DNA of 64,000 bases, taken from positions 2,418,001-2,482,000 of the forward strand of contig NZ_JAUSXO010000001.1 of NCBI RefSeq assembly GCF_030816075.1, read 5' to 3'. A program made the position numbers and the translations under genes. Positions 1-8,500 of the stretch are shown here, piece by piece (the first letter of the stretch is position 1; every line of letters begins with the position of its first letter). The notes beneath the pieces are model-generated. The model did no database searches. It saw nothing but the letters and a program-made list of their open reading frames with translations, and was not told where the DNA came from. The DNA comes from Arthrobacter agilis (GTDB taxonomy: Bacteria > Actinomycetota > Actinomycetes > Actinomycetales > Micrococcaceae).

Positions 1-630
1 GACCCGGAGACGATGTTCGACGAGCTCGCCCGCGCCAGCGCCGGCGGCATCGCGGACTACTCCGGCCTCGACTACACCGTGCTCGACGGCGGGGAGCCGG
101 CCTACTGGCCCTACCCCGCCGGCAGCACCGGCACCCCCCGCCTGTTCCTCGAGGCCTTCGCCCACCCGGCCGGACGTGCCCTGCTGGTCCCCGTCTCGCC
201 CCGCCCCGATCCGGTCGGTGCGCGTGCTCCCGCCCCGTTGCTCCTGGCCACGGGCCGCCTCCTTGAGCACTACCAGTCGGGCACCCAGACGCGGCGCGTC
301 CCCGAACTCCTCGCGGCGCAGCCGGCGGCGCGCCTCCAGCTCCACCCCGCCACGGCGCGGGATCTCGGCATCGCCCACGGTGATCCCGTCGTCGTCACGA
401 GCACCTCCGGTGAGGCCCATGCCCTGGCGGACCTCACGCCCGACATCCGCCAGGACACCGTCTTCCTCGCCTTCCACTACGCGGGGGCGGGCAGCGCGAA
501 CCTGCTCACGGGCAGCGCCACGGACCCGGTCTCGGGGATGCCCGAATTCAAGACGACGCCCGTGCGGGTCTCGTCCCTGGCCCGGCCCGTCCGTCCCGCG
601 GGAGCCGGTCGGCTGGAGGCCATCGCATGA
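1..630 (+). CDS. nasA: Assimilatory nitrate reductase catalytic subunit, C-terminal part (5' end outside window)
   Basis: Last 209 residues of a molybdopterin oxidoreductase that reduces nitrate to nitrite in the cytoplasm; the gene starts before the window. What is visible is the end of the catalytic fold and the molybdopterin-dinucleotide binding domain, with LLEHYQSGTQTRR, then HGDPVVVTSTSGEA, and a closing SGMPEFKTTPVRV, all typical of NarB/NasA/NasC enzymes. The stop overlaps the next start (ATGA), so the two are translationally coupled. The nitrite reductase and siroheme genes nearby favour an assimilatory role. The family call is firm; the symbol varies between genera (nasA, nasC, narB), and the Fe-S ligand region that would separate subtypes is not in the window. 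Confidence 0.9.
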   Translation, partial: DPETMFDELARASAGGIADYSGLDYTVLDGGEPAYWPYPAGSTGTPRLFLEAFAHPAGRALLVPVSPRPDPVGARAPAPLLLATGRLLEHYQSGTQTRRVPELLAAQPAARLQLHPATARDLGIAHGDPVVVTSTSGEAHALADLTPDIRQDTVFLAFHYAGAGSANLLTGSATDPVSGMPEFKTTPVRVSSLARPVRPAGAGRLEAIA

Positions 631-2147
631 GCACCGGCGCGAACGGGCCCGAGCGGATCATCGTGGTGGGCTTCGGGCCCGTCGCGGCGCGGTTCGTCGA
701 GCACCTCGAACCACTCGTCGCCGCCGGCCGCGTGGCCCTCACCGTCATCGGGCAGGAGGACGACGCCGCCTACAACCGGGTCCTCGTCGCGGACGTGGCC
801 GTCGGCCGCATCCGGGAAACGGCAATCCGCCTCGCCGACGCAGGAGCTCTGTCGGCCGCCGGCGTCGATGTGCGGCTCGGAACGCGCGTGGTCCGGGTGG
901 ACAGGCCCTACCGGCGGGTCCTGCTCGCCGACGGCCGGGCCCTCGGGTACGACCGCCTCGTGCTCGCCACCGGATCCCGTCCCGTCCTGCCGCGGCTCGA
1001 CGGCCTCGACGACGCCCACCGGCTCCCGCCGGGCGTCGGCTTCCTCCGCGACCTCGACGACGCCCGCGCCGTGGCCGCGGCCCTGGCCGCGCAGCAGCGC
1101 ATCGTGGTGCTCGGCGGCGGCATCCTCGGCATCGAGGCGGCCCTCGCCGCCGCGGAGGAGGGGGGACGGGTCACCCTCGTGCACTCCGGACGCTCGCCCA
1201 TGGAACGGCTCCTCGGGGAGGGTGCCCGGGTCCTGGGGTCGGCGCTGGCCAGGGCGGGCATCACAGTGGTCGCCGGGACCTCGGCAGGCATCTGCCTCAC
1301 GGACGGCCGCTTCTCCGCACTCGCCCTCGAGGGCGGTGCCCGGGTGGACGGCGGTGCCCTCGTGCTCGCCTGCGGAGTACGGCCGCGCACCGAGCTCGCC
1401 GACGGGTGCGATCTCGCGACCGCGGACGGCATCCTCGTCGACCACGAGCTCCGGGCCCTCGGCACCGGCGGCGTCTGGGCGATCGGCGACTGCGCCGAGG
1501 TCTGCTGTGGGGTCAGCACCTGCGCGGCATGCTCCGGGACCACCGCTCCCCCGGGCCTCCTCGGTCCGGGCTGGCAGCAGGCGGACCAGCTCGGCCTCGC
1601 TTTCGTGGCGGAACTCTCGGGTCGGCCTGCCGCGGCCGCCGGACCTCCCGAGCGGCGGGACGCCGTCCTGGTCCTCAAGGCACACGGCGTGGACGCCGTC
1701 ACCGCCGGCGAGACCGACGCCGATCCGTGGACGATCGAGCCCGGTCTCGCCGTCGCCGTCTGGGCGGACCCCGGGCACGGCCGCTACGCGAAAATGGTCA
1801 CGCGCGACGGCGTCCTGACGGGCCTCGTGTGCGTGGGCATGCCGCGGACCGGCGCCGAACTGGTCCTGCTCTTCGAGCGCCGGAGCGAACTGCCGGCGGA
1901 CCGGTCGAGCCTGCTCAGCCTCGACAGCGCCGAAGGGGTGCTCGCGGCGCTGCCTCCCGGACCGGACGCGACCCTCTGCCGATGTGCGGGGATCACCCGC
2001 GGCGCCGTGCAGGAGTCCGTCGCCGGCGGGTGCTCCTCCGTCCCGGAGGTATCCGCGGGCACGCGGGCCGGGACGGGCTGCGGCGGATGCCACGACGACA
2101 TCCGCGCGGTGATCGAGCACCACTTCGCGGTCGCGGTGGCATCCTGA
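627..2147 (+). CDS. FAD/NAD(P)-dependent oxidoreductase with C-terminal BFD-like [2Fe-2S] domain, likely electron-transfer partner of nitrate reductase
   Basis: A 506-residue flavoprotein. The N-terminal FAD-binding fold starts near residue 10 (VVGFGPVAARF) and an NAD(P)-binding fold follows near residue 155 (VVLGGGILGIEAALAA). The C-terminus (about 450-495) has the CxC...CxxC pattern of a BFD-like [2Fe-2S] domain (LCRCAGITRG, then GTGCGGCHDD). This layout resembles the first half of NirB and the NasB-type subunit that passes electrons from NAD(P)H to nitrate reductase. Coupling to the preceding nitrate reductase by an ATGA overlap supports that role. An extra cysteine cluster (EVCCGVSTCAACSG, about 290-305) lies where such proteins usually read DCAE followed by ordinary residues. 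The electron-transfer role is inferred from domains and context. Confidence 0.85.
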   Translation: MSTGANGPERIIVVGFGPVAARFVEHLEPLVAAGRVALTVIGQEDDAAYNRVLVADVAVGRIRETAIRLADAGALSAAGVDVRLGTRVVRVDRPYRRVLLADGRALGYDRLVLATGSRPVLPRLDGLDDAHRLPPGVGFLRDLDDARAVAAALAAQQRIVVLGGGILGIEAALAAAEEGGRVTLVHSGRSPMERLLGEGARVLGSALARAGITVVAGTSAGICLTDGRFSALALEGGARVDGGALVLACGVRPRTELADGCDLATADGILVDHELRALGTGGVWAIGDCAEVCCGVSTCAACSGTTAPPGLLGPGWQQADQLGLAFVAELSGRPAAAAGPPERRDAVLVLKAHGVDAVTAGETDADPWTIEPGLAVAVWADPGHGRYAKMVTRDGVLTGLVCVGMPRTGAELVLLFERRSELPADRSSLLSLDSAEGVLAALPPGPDATLCRCAGITRGAVQESVAGGCSSVPEVSAGTRAGTGCGGCHDDIRAVIEHHFAVAVAS

Positions 2148-2174
2148 GCCGCGGCGGGAGGCCGCGGACCTCCC

Positions 2175-2212
2175 CCGGGTCGGGGTCCGGGTACGGGTAC
2201 GGGTCCGGGCCG
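2175..2212. repeat. Short GGGTMC-type tandem repeat between convergent genes
   Basis: The spacer after the oxidoreductase gene consists of repeated six-base units alternating between GGGTCC and GGGTAC forms. No coding role is seen. Confidence 0.6.
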
Positions 2213-2223
2213 GAGCCCGGGTG

Positions 2224-2253
2224 GGGTACCGCCTACACGTGCAGGCGGTACCC
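2224..2253. terminator. Hairpin over the nnaR stop codon, possible two-way terminator
   Basis: GGGTACCGCCT at 2224-2234 pairs perfectly with AGGCGGTACCC at 2243-2253 across an 8-base loop. The nnaR stop (2233-2235) is inside the stem. It sits between two converging genes but has no U-tract on either side, so a terminator role is inferred from position. Confidence 0.45.
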
Positions 2254-3354
2254 GCGCTTCACCACGGTCTCCACCAGGCCGGGGTCGGGCAGGGACTTGC
2301 GCAACCTGTTCACATTCATGTCGAGCGCATGGCCGGCACCGGTGCTGGTCAGCAACCCGGTCAGCGCGTCACGACTGAGGACGGCACCTCGCGCGGACAG
2401 CAACGCCTTGAACAGGACGAGCTGCGCGGGTGCGAGGTCCACCTGGACCTCGTCCACCCGGACCGACCTGCCCCGCACCTCGATGGAGCCGGACGGCGTC
2501 CTGAGCTGCTCCACGTGGTGTTCGGCGAGATGGTCGCAGACCAGCCGGATCAGCGCGCCCATCCGGAAACGCTCGGGAACGATCGGCTCGATGCCGGCGT
2601 CGATCAGAGGCTGCGCGGTCACCGGGCCCACGGCGGCGGCCAGGACGCTGCGCCGGAACCGCTGGATCAGTTCCTCCTCGAGCCCCTGCTCGGCGGCGGT
2701 GCTGAACAGCGCGTCGACGGCGGGGGCACTGGTGAAGGTGACGCAGTCCAGCTGCCCGGTGCAGACGGCGTCGATGAGCCGGGGCAGCCGCTCGGAACCC
2801 TCCGGCTTGATCCACCGGTAGGGCGTGACGGTGAGGAGCGTCGCGCCGGACGCCCGGAGCCGTGCCAACTGATGGGCGTCGGCGTAGGCATGCAGCTGGA
2901 CACCGATGGTCAGCCCTGACAGGTCCTTCTGCACCAGCTCGTCCACGAGCGTGGCCGTGGTCTCGTCGGAACTGATGCCGACGTCGTCGAGTCCCGCCGC
3001 CCGTACCGCGCCCCTGGCCTTCGGGCCCCGGACGTAGATCCGGCCCGCCCCGAGCACCTCGAGGAGGTCGTCGCCCAGCCCTGCGGCGTCCGCGGCCTCG
3101 AACCACCGGCGCATCCCGTACGCGGTGGTGATGAGGAACAGGTCCGGGCGTGCGGACACCATGGCCGCCGTGTCCGCGAGCAGTTCGACGTCCTCGGCGA
3201 TGGGCGCGATCTTCAGCGCCGGTGCGTGGAACACCCAGGCGCCGCGCCGCTCGAGCGCGTCGATCAGGTCACCCGAGCGACGGTCCGAGGTCACCCCGAT
3301 CCGGAAGCCCGCAAGCTGTCCGCCGGAGCCGTCCACGCGGATGGTCTCGGTCAT
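2233..3354 (-). CDS. nnaR: NnaR-type regulator: uroporphyrinogen-III synthase-like domain fused to a winged-helix DNA-binding domain
   Basis: A 373-residue two-domain protein. Residues about 1-260 form a HemD-like fold (FRIGVTSDRR near the start, DCVTFTSAPAVDALF in the second lobe). The last 100 residues are an OmpR/PhoB-type winged helix (LFKALLSARGAVLSRDALTG, then MNVNRLRKSL and a closing VKRGYRLHV). There is no receiver domain. This architecture is that of NnaR, known in Streptomyces and Mycobacterium as a regulator of nitrate and nitrite assimilation, and the gene lies in exactly such a cluster. The ATG at 3354 overlaps the cobA stop as ATGA, which decides the start over an upstream in-frame candidate. 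Some annotations call it hemD; whether the synthase domain is catalytic cannot be seen here. Confidence 0.85.
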   Translation of the reverse strand: MTETIRVDGSGGQLAGFRIGVTSDRRSGDLIDALERRGAWVFHAPALKIAPIAEDVELLADTAAMVSARPDLFLITTAYGMRRWFEAADAAGLGDDLLEVLGAGRIYVRGPKARGAVRAAGLDDVGISSDETTATLVDELVQKDLSGLTIGVQLHAYADAHQLARLRASGATLLTVTPYRWIKPEGSERLPRLIDAVCTGQLDCVTFTSAPAVDALFSTAAEQGLEEELIQRFRRSVLAAAVGPVTAQPLIDAGIEPIVPERFRMGALIRLVCDHLAEHHVEQLRTPSGSIEVRGRSVRVDEVQVDLAPAQLVLFKALLSARGAVLSRDALTGLLTSTGAGHALDMNVNRLRKSLPDPGLVETVVKRGYRLHV

Positions 3355-4400
3355 GATGCCAGCGATTCGGTCAGCCGGGCGAGATGTGCCGCACCGCCCT
3401 GCAGGTCCAGCCCCACCCGCACCACCTCGCCGATCACGAGCACCGCGGGCGACTGGCACCGTGCGGCGCCGGCCGCGGTGACGATCGTCGAGAGGGTCCC
3501 CGCCGTCGTCCGCTGGGACGCGCTGTACCCGCGCTCGACGACGGCGACCGGCATGTCCGGCCGCATCCCGGCCCCGCCGAGGCCGGCGACGAGCTGCGGC
3601 AGCGTCGAGACGCCCATTAGGACCACGAGGGTCCCCCCGAGCCCTGCCAGGTGCAGGTGCTCCTCATCGCTCAGCGGGGCGTGGCCGGAGACGACGGTGA
3701 ACAGATGGCTGACATCGCGGTGCGTGACGGGGATGCCGGCGGCGGCCGGCACGGAGATCGCCGAACTGACGCCGGGAATCACGCGGCACGGTACCCGCGC
3801 CTCGAGGCACGCGGCGAGTTCCTCGCTGCCGCGGCCGAACACGAAGGGATCGCCACCCTTGAGCCGCACCACGGACCGTCCGGCGAGCGCATGGCGCACC
3901 AGGAGGTCGTTGATGCCGGACTGCGGGACCCGGTGGTGGCCGGGGAGCTTGCCGACGTCCACCAGTTCCGCCGCCGGCGCGAGCTCCGCGAGCGCGTCCG
4001 TCGGGGCGAGCCGGTCGTAGAGCACCACGTCGGCCTCCCGGAGTGCTGCGACCGCGTCGAGGGTCAGGAGCCCGAGGGCGCCGGGACCACCGCCCACCAG
4101 GGTCACCGCACCGGACTCCCGGGCCGCCGGCTCGGTGCTGAGGAGTGTGCCGGTGCGACGGCACGCAGCGCGGACGGCGTCGGCCACGGACTCAGGGAGC
4201 CCGTCCACGACGACGGCGAGCGCGGCGCCGTCGAGGACGGCGTCGACGGGAACCGCGTCGTCGGGGACCGCCGGTGCGAACGTGGTGCAGGCGATGACCT
4301 CGGCGCCTGCCGCCCGGTACCGTGCCACAGCCCTGCGCGAGGCCCGCTCGCCGCCGACGACCACCACGCGCCGGCCTGCCGGATCGAGGTCCAGGTGCAC
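3351..4400 (-). CDS. cobA: Uroporphyrinogen-III C-methyltransferase with a short N-terminal dinucleotide-binding domain
   Basis: Makes precorrin-2 from uroporphyrinogen III with two SAM-derived methyl groups, the first step from heme precursors to siroheme. The tetrapyrrole methylase domain covers about residues 100-340: VTLVGGGPGALGLLTLDAV, VVLYDRL, VRLKGGDPFVFGRG and IPGVSSAISVPAAAGIPVTH are all family motifs. The first 95 residues (RRVVVVGGERASRRAV) look like a shortened NAD-binding domain of precorrin-2 dehydrogenase (Met8/CysG type), so the protein may be a reduced CysG-like fusion. It lies 3 bases after nirB and overlaps nnaR, forming a nirB-cobA-nnaR operon that couples cofactor supply to nitrite reductase. 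Activity of the N-terminal domain is uncertain because it is shorter than usual. Confidence 0.92.
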   Translation of the reverse strand: MHLDLDPAGRRVVVVGGERASRRAVARYRAAGAEVIACTTFAPAVPDDAVPVDAVLDGAALAVVVDGLPESVADAVRAACRRTGTLLSTEPAARESGAVTLVGGGPGALGLLTLDAVAALREADVVLYDRLAPTDALAELAPAAELVDVGKLPGHHRVPQSGINDLLVRHALAGRSVVRLKGGDPFVFGRGSEELAACLEARVPCRVIPGVSSAISVPAAAGIPVTHRDVSHLFTVVSGHAPLSDEEHLHLAGLGGTLVVLMGVSTLPQLVAGLGGAGMRPDMPVAVVERGYSASQRTTAGTLSTIVTAAGAARCQSPAVLVIGEVVRVGLDLQGGAAHLARLTESLAS

Positions 4401-4403
4401 GCT

Positions 4404-7067
4404 TCAGCCCTCCAGGGTTCCGGTTGCGGTGCGGACGGGGATCGCCGTACCGAGGCCCACGCGGCCGGCACCGGCCTCGATCTCCGCAGGGGTCGCGGGG
4501 CGCTGCTGGCCGCGTTCCTCCACAAGGACGATCGACTGGTCCGCGGCGTCTGGGGCGTTGACGAAGGACCGGAAGCGGCGGAGCCGGTCGGGGTCCTTCA
4601 GCGTCGCCGCCCACTCGTCCTCGTAGTGTTCGACGTGCCGGGCCATCGCGGCCTCGAGGTCACCGGCGATCCCGAGGGAGTCGTTCACGACCACGTCGCG
4701 CACGTGGTCGAGGCCGCCCTCGAGATCGTCCATCCAGCGGGCGGTCCGCTGCATGCGGTCCGCCGTGCGGATGTAGTACATGAGGTACCGGTCGATGTAG
4801 CGGATGAGGGTCTCGCCGTCGAGGTCCTGGGCGAGCAGCTGCGCGTGGGCGGGCTGGAACCCGCCGTTGCCGCCGACGTACAGGTTCCAGCCCTGGTCGG
4901 TGGCGATCACGCCGACGTCCTTGCTCCGGGCCTCGGCGCACTCCCGGGCGCAACCCGAGACACCCATCTTGAACTTGTGGGGTGCGCGGAGCCCGCGGTA
5001 GCGCAGCTCCAGGTCGATCGCCATGGCGACCGAGTCCTGCACGCCGAACCGGCACCAGGTGGACCCGACGCAGGACTTCACGTTCCGCAGGGCCTTGCCG
5101 TAGGCCTGCCCGGACTCGAACCCGGCCTCCACGAGGATCTTCCAGATCTCGGGCAGCTGCTCCAGCCGGGCCCCGAAGAGGTCGATCCTCAGCGCACCGG
5201 TCAGCTTGACGTACAGGCCGAACTGCTCGGCGACCTGCGCGATCACGGCGAGCTTCCGGGGCGTGATCTCCCCGCCGGGGATGCGCGGCACCACCGAGTA
5301 GGTGCCGTTGCGCTGCATGTTCGCGAGGGCGCGGTCGTTGGTGTCCTGCAGCGTGCCGCGGCCGCCGTCGAGCACGTACTCCCCGCGCTGCGTGGCGAGG
5401 ATCGAGCCGATCGCCGGCTTGCAGATGTCGCAGCCGTGGCCGGCCCTGGCCTCGTCCGTCGCGCCGAAGCGGCCGAGGATGTCCTGGAAGGAGCCGAGGT
5501 CGAGGGCCTGGATGGCCTCGAACAGTTCGGGCCGCGACATCGCGAAGTGCTCGCAGATACCCTTCGGGACCGTGCGGCCGGCCTTGGTGAGCTCGGCGTC
5601 GAGCAGCTTCTTGAGCATCGGCACGCAGGAGCCGCACTGGGTCCCGGCCCGTGAGCAGGCCTTGAGGGCGGGCATGTCCAGTGCCGCGTCCGCGGCGCCG
5701 CCGTCCTCCCCCACCCCGTGGACCGCCGAGCGGCAGGCGCCCGCGGTCACGTTGTTGCACGAGCAGAGGATGACGTCGTCGGGCAGGTCCGACGGCGGTG
5801 CCTCGCCGCCACCGGCCGAGGACAGGTACGCACCCGGCTCCGCGGGCAGCTCCCGGCCCAGCAGGGGCCGCAGGGCGGAGTAGGGTGCGGCGTCGCCGAC
5901 GAAGATGCCGCCGAGCAGCGTCTTCGCGTCGTCGGTGACCACGAGCTTCTGGTAGAGCCCGCGCGCCGGGTCCGCGTAGACGATCTCCAGGCTGCCCTCG
6001 GTGTCGGCGAGTGCATCTCCGAAGCTCGCGACCTCGACGCCGGAGAGCTTGAGCTTCGTGGCGGTGTCGAAGCCCGGGAACGTGGACACGCCGCCGAGGA
6101 TCCCGTCGGCGCAGACCTCGGCCATCGCGTTCGCGGGTGCCACGAGGCCCATGCTGACGCCCTCGTAGCTGGCCACCTCGCCGATCGCCCACACTCCCGG
6201 CATCGCCGTCTCGCATGCCGCGCTGATGACCACACCCCCGCGGGGAGCCACCTCGAGCCCCGCGTCCCGCGCGAGTTCGTCGCGTGGCCGGATGCCGACC
6301 GCGAAGACCACGAGGTCGGCCGGCAGCACCGCGCCGTCGGACAGTGCCACGCCCGTGACCCGGCCGTCGTCGTCCGTCTCGATGGACGTCGGCGACCCGC
6401 CGCAGTGGATACCCAGTCCCTCGGCCGCGATGAGGCGGCCCAGCGCCTGTCCGCCGCCCTGGTCGAGCTGGGCGTTCATGAGCCATGCGGCCCGGTTGAC
6501 GACGGTCGACGCGGCGCCGAGCTGCTGCAGCCCGCCGGCGGCCTCGAGGCCGAGGAGCCCGCCGCCGAGGACGACGGCGCGCGGGGCCCTGCCGAGTCCG
6601 GCGGCCAGGCGTGCGGTCTCCGCGCGGAGCCATTGCACGTCGTCGAGCGTCCTGTACACCGCGGCGTGCTCCCCGCCCGGCAGGGGCAACCGCACGGCGT
6701 CGGATCCGGTGGCGAGCACGACGTCGTCGTAGGCGTACTTCTCGCCCGACGCGCCGACGACGCACCGTGCCGCGAGATCCAGCCGGACGGCGCGCTCCCC
6801 CGTGACGAGCCGGATGGCCGGTTCGCGCCACATGAGCGGCTCACCGAGGCCGAGGTCGACGTCGCCCGTCAGCGCGCTGCTCAGCGCGACGCGGTCGTAG
6901 GGCGCGTGCGGCTCCTCGGTGAGCACTGTGACGGAGAGGCCGTCGGTGCCGCGCCGCCACAGGGCCTCGACGAACCGGTGGGCTGCGGGCCCGCCCCCGA
7001 CGACGACGATCCGCCGGTCGGGCACCGGGACGGCGTCGGCGGGCCGGGCTGCTCGGTTCTCGCTCAT
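4404..7067 (-). CDS. nirB: Assimilatory nitrite reductase [NAD(P)H], large subunit
   Basis: An 887-residue enzyme reducing nitrite to ammonium with six electrons from NAD(P)H. Order of domains: FAD/NAD pyridine-nucleotide reductase fold (RIVVVGGGPAAHRFVEALW near the start, AVVLGGGLLGLEAAGGL near residue 170); BFD-like [2Fe-2S] region (VILCSCNNVTAGACRSAV, then CSRAGTQCGSC); a second cysteine-bearing segment (GHGCDICKPAIGS); ferredoxin-like half domain; and the siroheme/[4Fe-4S] domain with SCVGSTWC and GCARECAE, the C-x5-C and C-x3-C ligands. The start at 7067 has GGAAGG about 7 bases upstream. The downstream cobA begins 3 bases after the stop. The small subunit gene nirD is divergent rather than downstream, which is unusual. 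Confidence 0.97.
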   Translation of the reverse strand: MSENRAARPADAVPVPDRRIVVVGGGPAAHRFVEALWRRGTDGLSVTVLTEEPHAPYDRVALSSALTGDVDLGLGEPLMWREPAIRLVTGERAVRLDLAARCVVGASGEKYAYDDVVLATGSDAVRLPLPGGEHAAVYRTLDDVQWLRAETARLAAGLGRAPRAVVLGGGLLGLEAAGGLQQLGAASTVVNRAAWLMNAQLDQGGGQALGRLIAAEGLGIHCGGSPTSIETDDDGRVTGVALSDGAVLPADLVVFAVGIRPRDELARDAGLEVAPRGGVVISAACETAMPGVWAIGEVASYEGVSMGLVAPANAMAEVCADGILGGVSTFPGFDTATKLKLSGVEVASFGDALADTEGSLEIVYADPARGLYQKLVVTDDAKTLLGGIFVGDAAPYSALRPLLGRELPAEPGAYLSSAGGGEAPPSDLPDDVILCSCNNVTAGACRSAVHGVGEDGGAADAALDMPALKACSRAGTQCGSCVPMLKKLLDAELTKAGRTVPKGICEHFAMSRPELFEAIQALDLGSFQDILGRFGATDEARAGHGCDICKPAIGSILATQRGEYVLDGGRGTLQDTNDRALANMQRNGTYSVVPRIPGGEITPRKLAVIAQVAEQFGLYVKLTGALRIDLFGARLEQLPEIWKILVEAGFESGQAYGKALRNVKSCVGSTWCRFGVQDSVAMAIDLELRYRGLRAPHKFKMGVSGCARECAEARSKDVGVIATDQGWNLYVGGNGGFQPAHAQLLAQDLDGETLIRYIDRYLMYYIRTADRMQRTARWMDDLEGGLDHVRDVVVNDSLGIAGDLEAAMARHVEHYEDEWAATLKDPDRLRRFRSFVNAPDAADQSIVLVEERGQQRPATPAEIEAGAGRVGLGTAIPVRTATGTLEG

Positions 7068-7291
7068 GGTCTGCCTTCCGTCCGGGGCCGGGGTGGTCCC
7101 GCGTCCGGTTCCACCGTACGAAGGGGCAATTACTCCTGTGTGTCGCGGATGTATCGCAAAGTTAACTTCGGGCTCACGGACGGTCGGAGGGCCGGTGAGC
7201 CGCACGTTACCCGTCCGCAACAGCGCCGGGACGCAGGCGACACACCGGCTGGCTAGCGTTGGTCCCACCGAACGCCACCGAGGGGAATGCC
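7068..7291. promoter_or_regulatory. Divergent nirB/nirD control region with AAGTTAACTT palindrome
   Basis: The 224-base spacer must hold promoters for both nirB and nirD. It contains a perfect ten-base palindrome AAGTTAACTT at 7159-7168 and a GGCTCAC/GTGAGCC inverted repeat (7171-7177 and 7195-7201) beside it. Distant copies of TGTGTCGC and GCGACACA flank the region. Actinobacterial nitrite reductase genes are known targets of GlnR and NnaR; assigning either protein to these sites is inference. I could not place convincing -35/-10 pairs. Confidence 0.45.
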
Positions 7292-7654
7292 ATGACCGAG
7301 CTCGTACTCCAGCGTCCTGCCGCATCCAGCGCCCGCTGGGTGGCGGTCTGCCATCTCGACGACCTCGAGGAATGCTGGGGGGAGGCAGCTCTCGTGGGCC
7401 GGGACCAGGTCGCCCTGTTCCGGCTTCCGGGCAACCGGCTCCACGCCGTGGGGAACATCGATCCCCGGACGCGGGCCGCCGTCATGGCGCGCGGCATCGT
7501 GGGATCGCGCGGCACCACGCCGACGATCGCCTCTCCCCTGCACAAGGAGGTCTACGACCTGGCGACCGGGGTGTGCCTGTCCGGCGGGGCGGGCCTGCGC
7601 GCGTACCCCGTCCGGTGCGTGGACGGGGTCGTCGAGGTGGGCGTTGCCGCCTGA
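7292..7654 (+). CDS. nirD: Nitrite reductase small subunit (Rieske-like)
   Basis: A 120-residue NirD-type protein, the small partner of NirB. It has the Rieske-like beta fold of the family (WVAVCHLDDLEECWG, DQVALFRLPGNRLHAVGN, ASPLHKEVYDLATGVCLSG) but, as usual for NirD, lacks the cysteine-histidine pairs that bind a cluster in true Rieske proteins. The ATG at 7292 has GAGGGGA just upstream. It is divergent from nirB across a 224-base spacer, and the chelatase gene follows closely, so it probably shares a transcript with siroheme synthesis. Confidence 0.93.
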   Translation: MTELVLQRPAASSARWVAVCHLDDLEECWGEAALVGRDQVALFRLPGNRLHAVGNIDPRTRAAVMARGIVGSRGTTPTIASPLHKEVYDLATGVCLSGGAGLRAYPVRCVDGVVEVGVAA

Positions 7655-7682
7655 AGTCGCCGCGTTTGCTTCAATGGCTGCC

Positions 7683-8483
7683 ATGACCGCTTCCCCGTCC
7701 GACTCCCGGGCGCCTGTCCTCATCGCCTGCTCGCACGGCACCGACAATGTCCGTGGGCGCCTCGAGATCGACGCCGTGCGCGCCGGGATCTCGGCCCTGC
7801 GTCCGGGGCTCGAGGTGCTCGAGGCGTACGTCGATGTGCAGGAGCCCGATCTCGTGGATGTCGTCGCGTCGCTCCGGCCCGGGCGAGCGGCGGTCATCGT
7901 CCCCCTGCTGCTCTCCGTCGGCTACCACGTGAAGGTGGACATCGCCCGGGCGGCTGCGAGCAGGCCGGGCACCGTGTCCGCGCTGCCGCTGGGCCCCGAT
8001 CCGCGCCTGGCCTCCGTACTGCAGCAGCGGCTGCTCCAGGCGGGCGTGTCCGACGGTGACCCCGTGGTCCTCGCTGCCGCAGGATCTTCCGACGCCTGCG
8101 CGGCAGAGGATGTCGCCGAGGTGCTCGCGGTCCTCGCCGAGGGCCGCACGGGGACCGTGCAGGCGGGCTTCGGCTCGAAGGCCTCGCCATCCGTGCCCGA
8201 GGCCGTCGCGTCCTACCGTCCGGCCGGGCCGGGCCCCGTGGCCCTGGCCTCCTACCTGCTGGCTCCCGGGTACTTCCACGACCAGTTGGCGAAGGCCGGG
8301 GCCGACGTCGTCAGCGAACCGCTGCTGCCGGATCCGGCGATCGCGGCGATCGCCCTGGACCGGTACGACGCCGCGGTCACGCGCCTGCTCTCGGGCGTTG
8401 CTCAGCCGGGATCCGGATGCCGGCGGCCGTGCCGGTCCCTGGTCCCGACCTGCGTGCGGAGCGCCGCGATCCAGCCGGCGTGA
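7683..8483 (+). CDS. sirB: Sirohydrochlorin ferrochelatase (CbiX/SirB family)
   Basis: About 266 residues, class II chelatase fold. The N-terminal half has the family signature LIACSHGTDN with the metal-binding histidine, then YVDVQEPDL and PLLLSVGYHVKVDI with a second histidine. The C-terminal half repeats the fold more loosely (VVLAAAGSSDA, YLLAPGYFHDQL). It inserts iron into sirohydrochlorin to finish siroheme, matching the neighbouring cobA and nirB. Starts at 7674 (ATG) and 7683 (ATG) are both possible, with no clear ribosome binding site for either. The last 35 residues are arginine/cysteine-rich and poorly conserved-looking. Confidence 0.85.
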   Translation: MTASPSDSRAPVLIACSHGTDNVRGRLEIDAVRAGISALRPGLEVLEAYVDVQEPDLVDVVASLRPGRAAVIVPLLLSVGYHVKVDIARAAASRPGTVSALPLGPDPRLASVLQQRLLQAGVSDGDPVVLAAAGSSDACAAEDVAEVLAVLAEGRTGTVQAGFGSKASPSVPEAVASYRPAGPGPVALASYLLAPGYFHDQLAKAGADVVSEPLLPDPAIAAIALDRYDAAVTRLLSGVAQPGSGCRRPCRSLVPTCVRSAAIQPA

Positions 8484-8490
8484 CGCCGGC
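8474..8490. terminator. Hairpin centred on the sirB stop codon
   Basis: GCCGGCG (8474-8480) and CGCCGGC (8484-8490) pair perfectly with the TGA stop codon as the loop. There is no U-tract. It lies at a convergent gene junction, so it may act as a terminator; this is inferred. Confidence 0.4.
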
Positions 8491-8500
8491 GCCATGGTCC

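Noticed and set aside
2233..3354. Plain uroporphyrinogen-III synthase (hemD) of heme synthesis
   Set aside because: The fused DNA-binding domain and the nitrate cluster context fit an NnaR-type regulator better.
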